Source: Pollenia angustigena (Eukaryota > Arthropoda > Insecta > Diptera > Polleniidae). From it: DNA of 64,000 bases. Location: positions 105,239,284 to 105,303,283 of the forward strand of contig OV884057.1 of NCBI GenBank assembly GCA_930367215.1. Reading direction: 5' to 3'. Below are positions 1-7,612 of this stretch, one piece after another (the stretch's first letter is position 1; every line of letters starts with the position of its first letter). A model generated the notes under the pieces. That model worked only from the letters and a program-made list of their open reading frames with translations. It was not told the origin of the DNA and did not search any database. The position numbers were made by a program, and so were the translations under genes.

Positions 1-13
1 TGTTTGTTTTCAG

Positions 14-316
14 ATGTATAAAAAAATTGTGAATATTGCCCAAGGTATTAAGCCTGAGTATATTAGAATAGGTGATATACCTTTAAACCAATCTTTAAAA
101 ATTGTGAATTTTGAATGGAAAGAAACACAATATGGTCTAAAAGTCATTGCCAATTTAGATGACAATAAATGGTTTTATCTCCCCAATAGAATGATGAAAT
201 TTTTAAACAAGGAGGATCCATACTTAACTCAAATGAATGATAAAGTTTGGACAATTATTTACAAGGGGCGTCAATTACCAAATGGACCTGCAATATTCGA
301 TTTAAATTATACCTAA
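14..316 (+). CDS. OB-fold-like small protein, left copy (5' exon outside window)
   Basis: A 100-residue open frame, identical in translation to the copy at 4055-4357. I do not recognise it by name. The pattern, a beta-rich stretch with ETQYGLKV followed by a WFYLPNRM segment and a conserved-looking RQLPNG near the end, resembles short OB-fold single-stranded-DNA-binding proteins found beside polymerases in virus-like elements; this is inference. Bases 1-13 read as pyrimidine-rich sequence ending in TTTTCAG directly before the ATG, a splice acceptor, so the true first exon would be off the left edge. It converges with the zinc-finger gene, with about 108 bp between the two stop codons. Confidence 0.55.
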   Translation: MYKKIVNIAQGIKPEYIRIGDIPLNQSLKIVNFEWKETQYGLKVIANLDDNKWFYLPNRMMKFLNKEDPYLTQMNDKVWTIIYKGRQLPNGPAIFDLNYT

Positions 317-424
317 ACTCTGAAAAAAAAATCCTTACAATAAAGAAAATATAATAAAACAAAAAACAAAATTTTTTTTCATTTTTATTACTTTTATTAA
401 AAATTAATTTTACATTTAAAACAT

Positions 425-670
425 TTAAAATTTAATTTCCAAGAAATAAGAATCGTCGTCCTCCAAAAATTTTTTTATGAAGTCGGGAATCTCCTCCTTC
501 GCGTTGTCGGGTATCTCTTCCTTTATGTTCATCTCTGCGGGATTTGGATTTTGAAATTTGGATTTCTTAGCACTAAAATTATGCACTCGCATAAAGTGCC
601 TTTTTTTGTTATATTTGTTTGCAAACGTTAAATGTTTGCAAAACTCGCAACTGATTTTAACGCTTTCCAT
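425..670 (-). CDS. Small C2H2 zinc-finger protein, left copy
   Basis: An 81-residue frame with one zinc finger near the N-terminus: CEFC, then 13 residues, then H-x4-H (residues about 8-30). A short basic stretch follows, then an acidic C-terminus rich in E and D, including a repeated KEEIPD pattern. A basic finger with an acidic tail suggests a DNA-binding regulator, but its role is unknown. The copy at 3702-3947 encodes the same protein. The two copies face outward from the central polymerase region. Confidence 0.6.
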   Translation of the reverse strand: MESVKISCEFCKHLTFANKYNKKRHFMRVHNFSAKKSKFQNPNPAEMNIKEEIPDNAKEEIPDFIKKFLEDDDSYFLEIKF

Positions 671-984
671 TTTTAATTAAATAAAAATATTAAAAAATCT
701 TTTGAAAATACCTCGTAAAACATATATTTATTTTCTTATGCACTTTTTTGTTTTTATTTTGGTATATGTATTTAATGTTTATCAAATCATATTTTGAAAA
801 CTGATCTATGATTATTGAACTTTTTAGAACATTCTGTCAAAAAGTAAATATACAATTGTTATTGTGGAAATTTAAAGTCAATAAACTTTTCGTTATGCTA
901 AAAAGTGCAATCGTATGCATTTTTAAAGTTTAAACATTAACCTTGAATGTTTGCTTCATATTAAATTATGAGTTAATAAACTTT

Positions 985-3247
985 TCATTTTGTTAATTTA
1001 AGCATAGCATCCCATGACAATCCTGGAGCTGTGAAATAATGGCATGGGTCTAAATTGTAAATGTCTTTACAAACAATCCTAAAATTCTCAAATACATCTG
1101 CTAACAATAAAACATCAGTTTTAAGGTATAACATTAAATAGTCTTCCAAAGTTTCACATTGAAATGTACTCCAAACCATTTTAGCATGAATGTAGTCTGC
1201 TTCAGAACAATGTGTATTATTTAACTTATTAAAGAAATCTTCTTTGCTTGGCAAATGTTTTTCTGTAAGTTTCGCAACAGAATTCAAATAATTATATGGA
1301 AAAACTCCTTTTCTTACAAGTAAATTAAACTTAGTTTCATCATCTACACAAAATGATTTAACTATTTTCAATTCACGTTTAGTGGAATTCTTAACGAGAT
1401 TGTCTAAGCTTGAGGGCATAAATCTATAGGAGTCTAAAAATCGTATTTCAATATTGTCAGTGCTATCGCCTTTTATAGACTTAGACAGTGATATATATAG
1501 CTCCTTATTAAGTGGAATAATATTTATAGGACCATCATCAATATTGTTTAGCTCTTTTATAAATAAATGGCAGTCATAGGCCGAAAAATTATGAAAAATA
1601 ACAGGGAAAAATTTTGGTATTTTATAATTAATATTGCAATAGTTATGAGCTGGTCCTCTATACTTTCCACTTAAATGACAATGATCTTTTACTTTAATGT
1701 CATTTGTAATAGCTTGAGAGCAAATATGACAAACATTATTGTTTTCAAAATTTAAATTTTCCTGTTCGGTTAAGGGTGTCATTGGAACAATTTTAGTGAG
1801 AAAATTATCATTTAAATATTTGATATCTAGTACTAAATTTTCTATAAAGAGCTTTGCGGAATCAAGCCCTTTAAATATTCTTAATCTATTTAAATTATCA
1901 TTGAAATTACACTTAATGAAATATGAAAATGCATAGGGGATATGCTTATCAATCAAAGTTGTTGATGAAGTATCCCCTTTCGGAATGCACGTTTGAATGT
2001 TTTCAAAAATACATTCCGAATCAGCATATATCACAAATGGAACTTCAATGGAGTTATTGAAATTCTTAAATTTTAATGTTGACTCACTTTCCTTTGGAGC
2101 ATATGCGATTTTTCTGTTACAGTGTTGTTGGTGATTATTTAATTTATCCTTTTGGTAAAAATGCTGCAGACAGTCATCGCATACAAAAATTTTGCCTTTA
2201 TGCTTCGTTGTTTGCAATCTGATTAATCTGCAAAAAGAAAAATAAAGATAACATTTTAATAACACAAAATTATAACGGTTGTCAATTATAAACTTACCTT
2301 GAAATATTTTTTATCCACATAAAGTGGGAATTAACTCCATTTTTCTCCTGTAGGAACATAAGGGAAATGTGTTTGGATTTTTTCCCTTTAGTTTTGTAAT
2401 AGGGTCCAACAACTAAATCTTTTTCGTCATCATATCCAAAAACATTAATACTTATCAGAGGGTTGTTTCCTTCAAAAATGGCTATGTCTTTTATTTTTAG
2501 AGGGAAGCTTAATCCCTTAAAATCTAAGGTATAACCATTTATGGCAATTATTTTTTCCTCAATCTTAACATTATACATAAATGGTAGATTGGCATTATTT
2601 TGTCTTAAGTCAGCTATTGCTGATATAACAGCCCATTTAAAACAAAACTCATCTCTGTTTTTAATATTGAGGCAGGCTTTTTTTAACATTAGTTTTCTGG
2701 GAAGTGGTATGAAACTTGAGCCTTTCATTGGTTGGTACTTGTTTAAATTGACATCCACTTTTAATATTTCAATAAGAGTCCAACCACTATCCCTTTCTTG
2801 AAACTCCTCCATTTTTTGTAGCACTTTTTCAATTTTGTTATTGAAAATGACATCAAAATCTTCAATACAATATATTTCTTCCATTTTGGTTTGGAAGGTT
2901 TTTAATTCTGTGGATATATGTTCTCCTTCTTTAATGTTGGGCTTTATATAAAACCCTGAAAGTTCCATATTGAATTTCAATATGACATGGAGTCTTAAAA
3001 ACTTCTCCACTTCCGACTTCATTACCGAGGCAGCTTCTTTTAAAAATATTTCCGGAATAATATTTCTTTTATTCATATTTTCATATGAAATAATTATTAT
3101 TCTATTTTTAAAGGCACTTGTCACTTGTTTCACTTTTCCTATTTGATTTTTTGAAGATGAAGACGCATGCGTTTTTTCATGAAATTTTAAGTCCATTTCT
3201 TTTTCAAAAACTTTTTTGCACTCACTACATTTAATTATACCGACCAT
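985..3247 (-). pseudogene. Protein-primed type family B DNA polymerase, N-terminal half, spliced, 3' truncated
   Basis: Two exons, 3247-2298 and 2227-985, share one frame once the 70-nt intron is removed (about 730 codons). Exon 1 starts with a C2H2 finger (CSECKKVFEKEMDLKFHEKTH region, residues about 7-27) and then a domain with SGWTLIEILKVDVNLNKYQP and the KNRDEFCFKWAV block, seen upstream of polymerases in arthropod virus-like elements. Exon 2 has ExoI (YADSECIFE, about 384-392), a treble-clef/endonuclease-VII-like zinc cluster (CHIC...HCHL...YC, about 483-514), ExoII (FHNFSAYD, about 528-535) and ExoIII (YLKTDVLLLAD, about 684). The palm motifs that should follow (DxxSLYP, DTD) are absent: the frame meets a TGA three codons after the SWDAML block, at the arm junction. 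It could make an exonuclease-only protein but not a polymerase. Confidence 0.8.
2228..2297 (-). other. 70-nt spliceosomal intron in the polymerase gene
   Basis: On the minus strand exon 1 ends AAG before GTAAGT at 2297-2292, and exon 2 begins after a pyrimidine-rich TTTTTGCAG ending at 2228. Removing it joins the two open frames without a frameshift through a split arginine codon, and the joined order matches that of related polymerase proteins as I remember them. Unspliced, exon 1 reads into a TAA at once (2296-2294). Confidence 0.85.
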
Positions 3248-3317
3248 GTTTATAGTTTCAAAAATACTTGATAACTGTTTGATAAAATATGTAATAATTA
3301 TTATAAATCATGGCTTA

Positions 3318-3497
3318 ATTTGAAGCAAACATTCAAGGTTAATTCTTAAACTTAAAAACTGCTACGATTGCATTTTTTCACTTATGAAAAGTTTATTAAC
3401 TCATAATTTAATATGAAGCAAACATTCAAGGTTAATGTTTAAACTTTAAAAATGCATACGATTGCACTTTTTAGCATAACGAAAAGTTTATTGACTT
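3318..3497. repeat. Two tandem ~87-bp repeats in the divergent promoter region
   Basis: Units starting near 3318 and 3405 share the blocks GAAGCAAACATTCAAGGTTAA, then ACGATTGCA, then GAAAAGTTTATT(A/G)AC. They lie between the divergently transcribed polymerase (start 3247) and zinc-finger gene (start 3702). The left arm keeps only the second unit plus the last bases of the first, so the arm breakpoint lies inside unit one. They may be promoter or replication iterons (inference). Confidence 0.6.
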
Positions 3498-4371
3498 TAA
3501 ATTTCCACAATAACAATTGTATATTTACTTTTTGACAGAATGTTCTAAAAAGTTCAATAATCATAGATCAGTTTTCAAAATATGATTTGATAAACATTAA
3601 ATATATATACCAAAATAAAAACAAAAAAGTGCATAAGAAAATAAATATATGTTTTACGAGGTATTTTCAAAAGATTTTTTAATATTTTTATTTAATTAAA
3701 AATGGAAAGCGTTAAAATCAGTTGCGAGTTTTGCAAACATTTAACGTTTGCAAACAAATATAACAAAAAAAGGCACTTTATGCGAGTGCATAATTTTAGT
3801 GCTAAGAAATCCAAATTTCAAAATCCAAATCCCGCAGAGATGAACATAAAGGAAGAGATACCCGACAACGCGAAGGAGGAGATTCCCGACTTCATAAAAA
3901 AATTTTTGGAGGACGACGATTCTTATTTCTTGGAAATTAAATTTTAAATTTTTTAAATGTAAAATTAATTTTTAATAAAAGTAATAAAAATGAAAAAAAA
4001 TTTTGTTTTTTGTTTTATTATATTTTCTTTATTGTAAGGATTTTTTTTCAGAGTTTAGGTATAATTTAAATCGAATATTGCAGGTCCATTTGGTAATTGA
4101 CGCCCCTTGTAAATAATTGTCCAAACTTTATCATTCATTTGAGTTAAGTATGGATCCTCCTTGTTTAAAAATTTCATCATTCTATTGGGGAGATAAAACC
4201 ATTTATTGTCATCTAAATTGGCAATGACTTTTAGACCATATTGTGTTTCTTTCCATTCAAAATTCACAATTTTTAAAGATTGGTTTAAAGGTATATCACC
4301 TATTCTAATATACTCAGGCTTAATACCTTGGGCAATATTCACAATTTTTTTATACATCTGAAAACAAACAA
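3384..4371. repeat. Right inverted arm of the polymerase element
   Basis: Reverse complement of 1-988, with only scattered single-base differences noticed by eye. Here the arm joins seamlessly to the start of the polymerase gene at 3247, so this is probably the original arrangement and the left arm the copied one (inference). Sequence past 4371 cannot be compared because its partner lies outside the window. Confidence 0.9.
3702..3947 (+). CDS. Small C2H2 zinc-finger protein, right copy
   Basis: Same 81-residue protein as at 425-670. Upstream is a 454-bp intergenic region shared with the polymerase start and containing the tandem repeats. The ATG is the first in frame and follows an A/T-rich leader. 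Convergent with the OB-fold-like gene; about 107 bp separate the stop codons, and that gap contains AATAAA-like signals on both strands. Function unknown; the single finger suggests nucleic-acid binding. Confidence 0.6.
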   Translation: MESVKISCEFCKHLTFANKYNKKRHFMRVHNFSAKKSKFQNPNPAEMNIKEEIPDNAKEEIPDFIKKFLEDDDSYFLEIKF

Positions 4372-4422
4372 GAAAAAAAAAATAATTAAATATACCTTTA
4401 TTATGTACGAAATTCTTACCAT
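4055..4422 (-). CDS. OB-fold-like small protein, right copy, with 5' intron
   Basis: The main exon 4357-4055 encodes the same 100 residues as 14-316. On this copy the upstream intron is visible: an ATG at 4422-4420 is followed by GTAAGA (from 4419), and TTTTCAG ends at 4358, directly before the second ATG. Splicing would give a 62-nt intron and a protein beginning Met-Met-Tyr. The intron may therefore sit in or at the very edge of the 5' leader. The OB-fold reading is pattern-based only. The flanking sequence above 4422 shows no further exon I can recognise. Confidence 0.55.
4358..4419 (-). other. 62-nt intron at the start of the OB-fold-like gene
   Basis: Donor GTAAGA at 4419-4414 and acceptor TTGTTTTCAG ending at 4358 on the minus strand, with a long T-rich tract before the AG. 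The acceptor is also present in the left arm at 1-13. Confidence 0.65.
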
Positions 4423-4714
4423 TTTAACTAAGTTTCCTTTAAAGTGGCAATTAGAATAATGATGTGGAATATACTCCCTAAGCCTTTTTATATTAATGGC
4501 AAACTTTCAAATTGAGTTAATCTCTATACTTATTATAGTTAATCTCTATACTTATTATAAATATATTACGCATTACTCTATCTTATTTTAAAATACTCAA
4601 ACAATTTATTTGTACACATTTTTAAATTTCTCTTTATTGAAGAAAATATAATCAACTTTATATAATTCTCTTTTTTATTTAAAATTACTCAAAAAATTTT
4701 TATTTTGCTTATAT

Positions 4715-4912
4715 TTAAAATTCCTCCTTATGGAAAAATCCATTGGAGCAAAAAAAAAAAAAGTTGAAAAATTAATCTAGAATATCTAAGTTTAAAGTAA
4801 CATTTCAATTTAAAAATTCCTCCCTATGGGAAGAAAAAATTCCTCCTTATGGGAAAACACGTAGGGAGCAAATTGAAATTTTAAAATTCCTCCTTATGGG
4901 AATCACGTAGGG
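4715..4912. repeat. Four short repeats of an ATTCCTCCTTATGGG motif
   Basis: The motif AAATTCCTCC(T/C)TATGG occurs near 4716, 4812, 4837 and 4882, twice followed by ACACGTAGGG or TCACGTAGGG and once by a close variant. The spacing is irregular. The rest of 4423-5215 is A/T-rich with no gene recognised. Confidence 0.6.
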
Positions 4913-5215
4913 TGGAAAAATCATATACAGAATCCCCTTATTTATACTACTGTTATGCACACTTCTAGTTTAAAAAGCAATGTACAGATGTAATGTTAAA
5001 ATTGCTGTGCATAATTGTACTTCAACCCTACTGTAAATACTCGAATGTTCGTTATTAAGTTATCTTAGAGACGTGAAAAATATTTTAAAATAATTTAGTT
5101 TTCTTTTTCTGTCAAAAAAATAAAAAAAAATATATATTAAAAAATTTAATTTTAAATTTTTTTGCAAAACAAACTTTTGTTTACGTTTGTTGTGTTTCTT
5201 AATTGAGCAGTTTCC

Positions 5216-5254
5216 ATGGATAGAGATCCATTACTTTCCCAGTCTGGAGGAAGA
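5216..5254 (+). pseudogene. Possible start of a LINE ORF1, cut by the hAT-like element
   Basis: An ATG in good context opens a short frame (about 13 codons) that runs into the 5255-11183 TIR element. After that element, 11184-11808 carries a gag-like ORF1 reading. The two sides meet at the 8-bp duplication, but not cleanly in one frame, so the link is tentative. Confidence 0.3.
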
Positions 5255-5748
5255 TAGAGCTGCAAAACAATCGATAGTTTTATTTTTGACGGACTATCGA
5301 TAGTTTTTATAACTATCCAAAAATCGCATTTGAAACTTTAAAAATAGACTTTTTCCTTATTTTTACAAAATTGTGTACTAATTTACATATTAAAATAATG
5401 TTAACCGTAACTACCATATTTAAACTAATGCCCCTATTGCGGTTCTTTTTAACTTTTATAACAGTTTAGTTGTCTTTGGTAAATTCACATTGCCATCCTC
5501 AACTCAACAGGCAGTTGGCTATTCAGTTGTGTATCTGTTTTTTCGTGGTATTGCCGTTTTCAACTTTGTAAAAGTTTGGTCCTCAAAAATGTTAAATACA
5601 CACAACTGCTAAGAAATAGTTGTGTTATTGGCAGTTAAAGTTTATTTTTTTAAATTCGGTGAAAATCGAAAACAAAATGGAGAAATCGTACAAATAAATT
5701 TTTGTAATAACTTTTTCGTTTTTTTTTTTTACTTTTACTAGATAGCCC

Positions 5749-5765
5749 GTGCGAATATTTCGCAC
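5749..5765. other. Short perfect hairpin GTGCGAA-TAT-TTCGCAC
   Basis: A 7-bp stem with a 3-nt loop, just upstream of the first 382-bp repeat and preceded by TACTAGATAGCCC. A GC-rich hairpin next to an A/T-rich repeat array is reminiscent of Helitron-type ends, but no CTRR end is evident. Confidence 0.5.
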
Positions 5766-5801
5766 CGTTAGTTTTAATTTTTATCAATGAAAATATTAAT
5801 T

Positions 5802-7362
5802 GAAACTCGGAATTATTTCCTTCCGAAGGTTACTTTATATTATATTCAACATTTTTCATTTTTCGAATTTATTCTATGAGTTAAATTTCAGTTATGTATT
5901 TTATAAAGCTTTTTTGTAATAGTTCTATTCCTTCAATTTTTCAGAAATGACTTTATACACTACCAGACTATTATATTGTATTTTCTTTTTACATTTCACC
6001 TTAGCCTTCCTTTGGAAAGCAATGAGGTATATTGAATGTACAGAAAAATTTACAATTATTAGACACCAGCAGAATGCAATGCATTTTCTGGCCCGCTACG
6101 GCCTTCGTCAGCATTCTTTGTGTCTCACTGGATAGTGTCACTTTATAAATTGAATGTATTTAACTCAACTATTTTAACAAATAGAAACTGGGAATTATTT
6201 CCTTCCGAAGGTTACTTTATATTATATTGAACATTTTTCATTTTTCGAATTTATTCTATGAGCTAAATTTCAGTTATGTATTTTATAAAGCTTTTTTGTA
6301 ATAGTTCTATTCTTTCAATTTTTCAGAAATGACTTTATGCACTACCAGACTATTATATTGTATTTTCTTTTTACATTTTACCTTAGCCTTTCTTTGGAAA
6401 GCAATGAGGTATATTGAATGTACAGAAAAATTTACAATTATTAGACACCAGCAGAATGTAATGCATTTTCTGGCCCGCTACGGCCTTCGTCAGCATTCTT
6501 TTTTTTTTTTTAACGATAAACCAACACTCAGGGGATGCCCCCTATATATGCAGTGCATTGTGTTGATCGGGAAAATAAGGTTTGGGAAGGAGGAAAGAGG
6601 GAATAGTGTTTGTGGACATTTGACTTGAATCTTAATAAATTATAAGTACCGGGAAAGACCTCTGCGGGAAGTTTATTCCACATACGGATAGTTCGACTGA
6701 AAAACGAATTTTCTCTATAATGCGTTGTGCGAAACACAGGACAATCGACTACAAACGGATGTGATCCACTGGATGAGCGAGTATTACGAAGAAATACTCG
6801 GGCGGGTGGAATAAGTTCACTTATCTCAGTGGAACACCTCCCATGGTAATATCGATAGAAAAGTGTCACACAACCCACATTCCGACGATGCCCCAATGAG
6901 TCAATAGAGTTGGATACCCTACTGTCATTGATGAGCTTCACCGCCCTCCTTTGTACACGGTCCAGAAGGTTCAAAATAGACTTTGAACCCCTGCCCATAT
7001 ATGGGAGTTGTATTCCATCTTCGGTCGGATATAGGTGGTATAGATAGTAAGGAGATCGGAGGAAGTGAAGTAAGTCTTGCACCGTTTTAAAAAACCTAAA
7101 CGCTTGAATGCCTCTTTCGACACTTTATAAATTGAATGTATTTAACTCAACTATTTTAACAAATAGAAACTGGAAATTATTTCCTTCCGAAGGTTACTTT
7201 ATTTTGTATTCAACATTTTTCATTTTTCGAATTCATTATATGAGCTAAATTTCAGTTATGTATTTTATAAAGCTTTTTTGTAATAGTTCTATTCCTTCAA
7301 TTTTTCAGAAATGACTTTATTCACTACCAGACTATTATATTGTATTTTCTTGTTACATTTTA
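5802..7362 (+). repeat. 382-bp repeat family, three forward copies
   Basis: Copies begin with GAAACT(C/G)GGAATTATTTCC or a variant at 5802, 6184 and 7166. The unit ends in ACAAATA just before the next copy. Copy 2 is split by a LINE fragment (6500-7118) and copy 3 is truncated at 7362, where an inverted copy starts. Each copy contains a short open frame of about 62 codons beginning MTL(Y/C)TTRLLYC, which includes the GCCTTCGTCAGCATTC segment. I do not think the frame is a gene: its conservation is that of the repeat. Confidence 0.75.
6500..7118 (-). pseudogene. 5'-truncated Jockey-type LINE, C-terminal end of ORF2 with poly(A)
   Basis: Minus-strand C-terminus of a LINE polymerase protein: DRVQRRAVKLI near 6960, then SFFSRTIRMWNKLP and a Lys/Arg-rich end. 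The poly(A) tail is the T-run at 6498-6511. The frame is shifted near 6975; upstream of that the correct reading (a TIYTTYIRPKMEY-like stretch) is in another frame. It corresponds to the part missing from the LINE at 23.78-26.14 kb, so both belong to one family. Compared with the intact repeat copy at 6110-6150 the target has lost about 19 bp, so there is no TSD. Confidence 0.75.
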
Positions 7363-7410
7363 CCTTCGGAAGGAAATAATTCCCAGTTTCTATTTGTTAA
7401 AATAGTTGAG
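7363..7410 (-). repeat. 382-bp repeat, inverted copy, first part
   Basis: Reverse complement of the repeat start (CCTTCGGAAGG, then CCCAGTTTC). It continues at 9894 after the LINE. With copy 3 it forms a tail-to-tail junction. Confidence 0.75.
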
Positions 7411-7612
7411 TGAATGAATGAATGAATGAATATGATTTATTGAAAAATAAAAATAACAATATCAGATTATAAATATAATGTTAAATAATTTTTCTTAAAA
7501 AATAAATCATAATAAGACATAACATGAAATGTTGTGTGTCTAATTGGCAAAATATAAAAAATAAAATAAAAAATAAAAACTACTTATTTATAGTATAACA
7601 ATTAAATAACAT

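Larger units (their letters stand above)
1..988. repeat. Left inverted arm of the polymerase element
   Basis: Reverse complement of 3384-4371. It contains the forward OB-fold-like gene (14-316) and the reverse zinc-finger gene (425-670). The inner boundary is sharp: up to 988 it matches the right arm, and from 989 inward it is polymerase coding sequence. The first 13 bases are a splice acceptor whose donor would lie outside the window. Confidence 0.9.
1..4371. mobile_element. Virus-like family B polymerase element in copy-back (inverted) arrangement
   Basis: Two inverted arms (1-988 and 3384-4371) flank a 2.4-kb centre holding the N-terminal half of a family B DNA polymerase. Position x in the left arm pairs with 4372-x in the right arm. 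Each arm carries the same pair of small genes, an OB-fold-like gene and a zinc-finger gene, facing each other. The polymerase reading frame ends at the inner edge of the left arm. The arms are nearly identical but I saw at least two differing places (near 423/3949 and 767/3605), so the copies are not perfectly identical. The left arm runs to or past the window edge, so the outer ends are not known. The gene content suggests a Polinton/Maverick/adintovirus-like source (inference). No capsid, integrase or protease gene is visible. Confidence 0.7.

Noticed and set aside
1739..1936. Open frame of 65 codons opposite the polymerase
   Set aside because: It is a shadow on the other strand of a well-supported exonuclease domain.
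1..4371. Inverted arms as a pure assembly artefact
   Set aside because: At least two places differ between the arms and the inner breakpoints are asymmetrical relative to the genes; still worth checking with long reads.
5947..6135. 62-codon frame MTLYTTRLL..., also near 6329 and 9932
   Set aside because: Conserved only because it lies in a repeated DNA unit; no domain or expression signal. Kept as part of the repeat.
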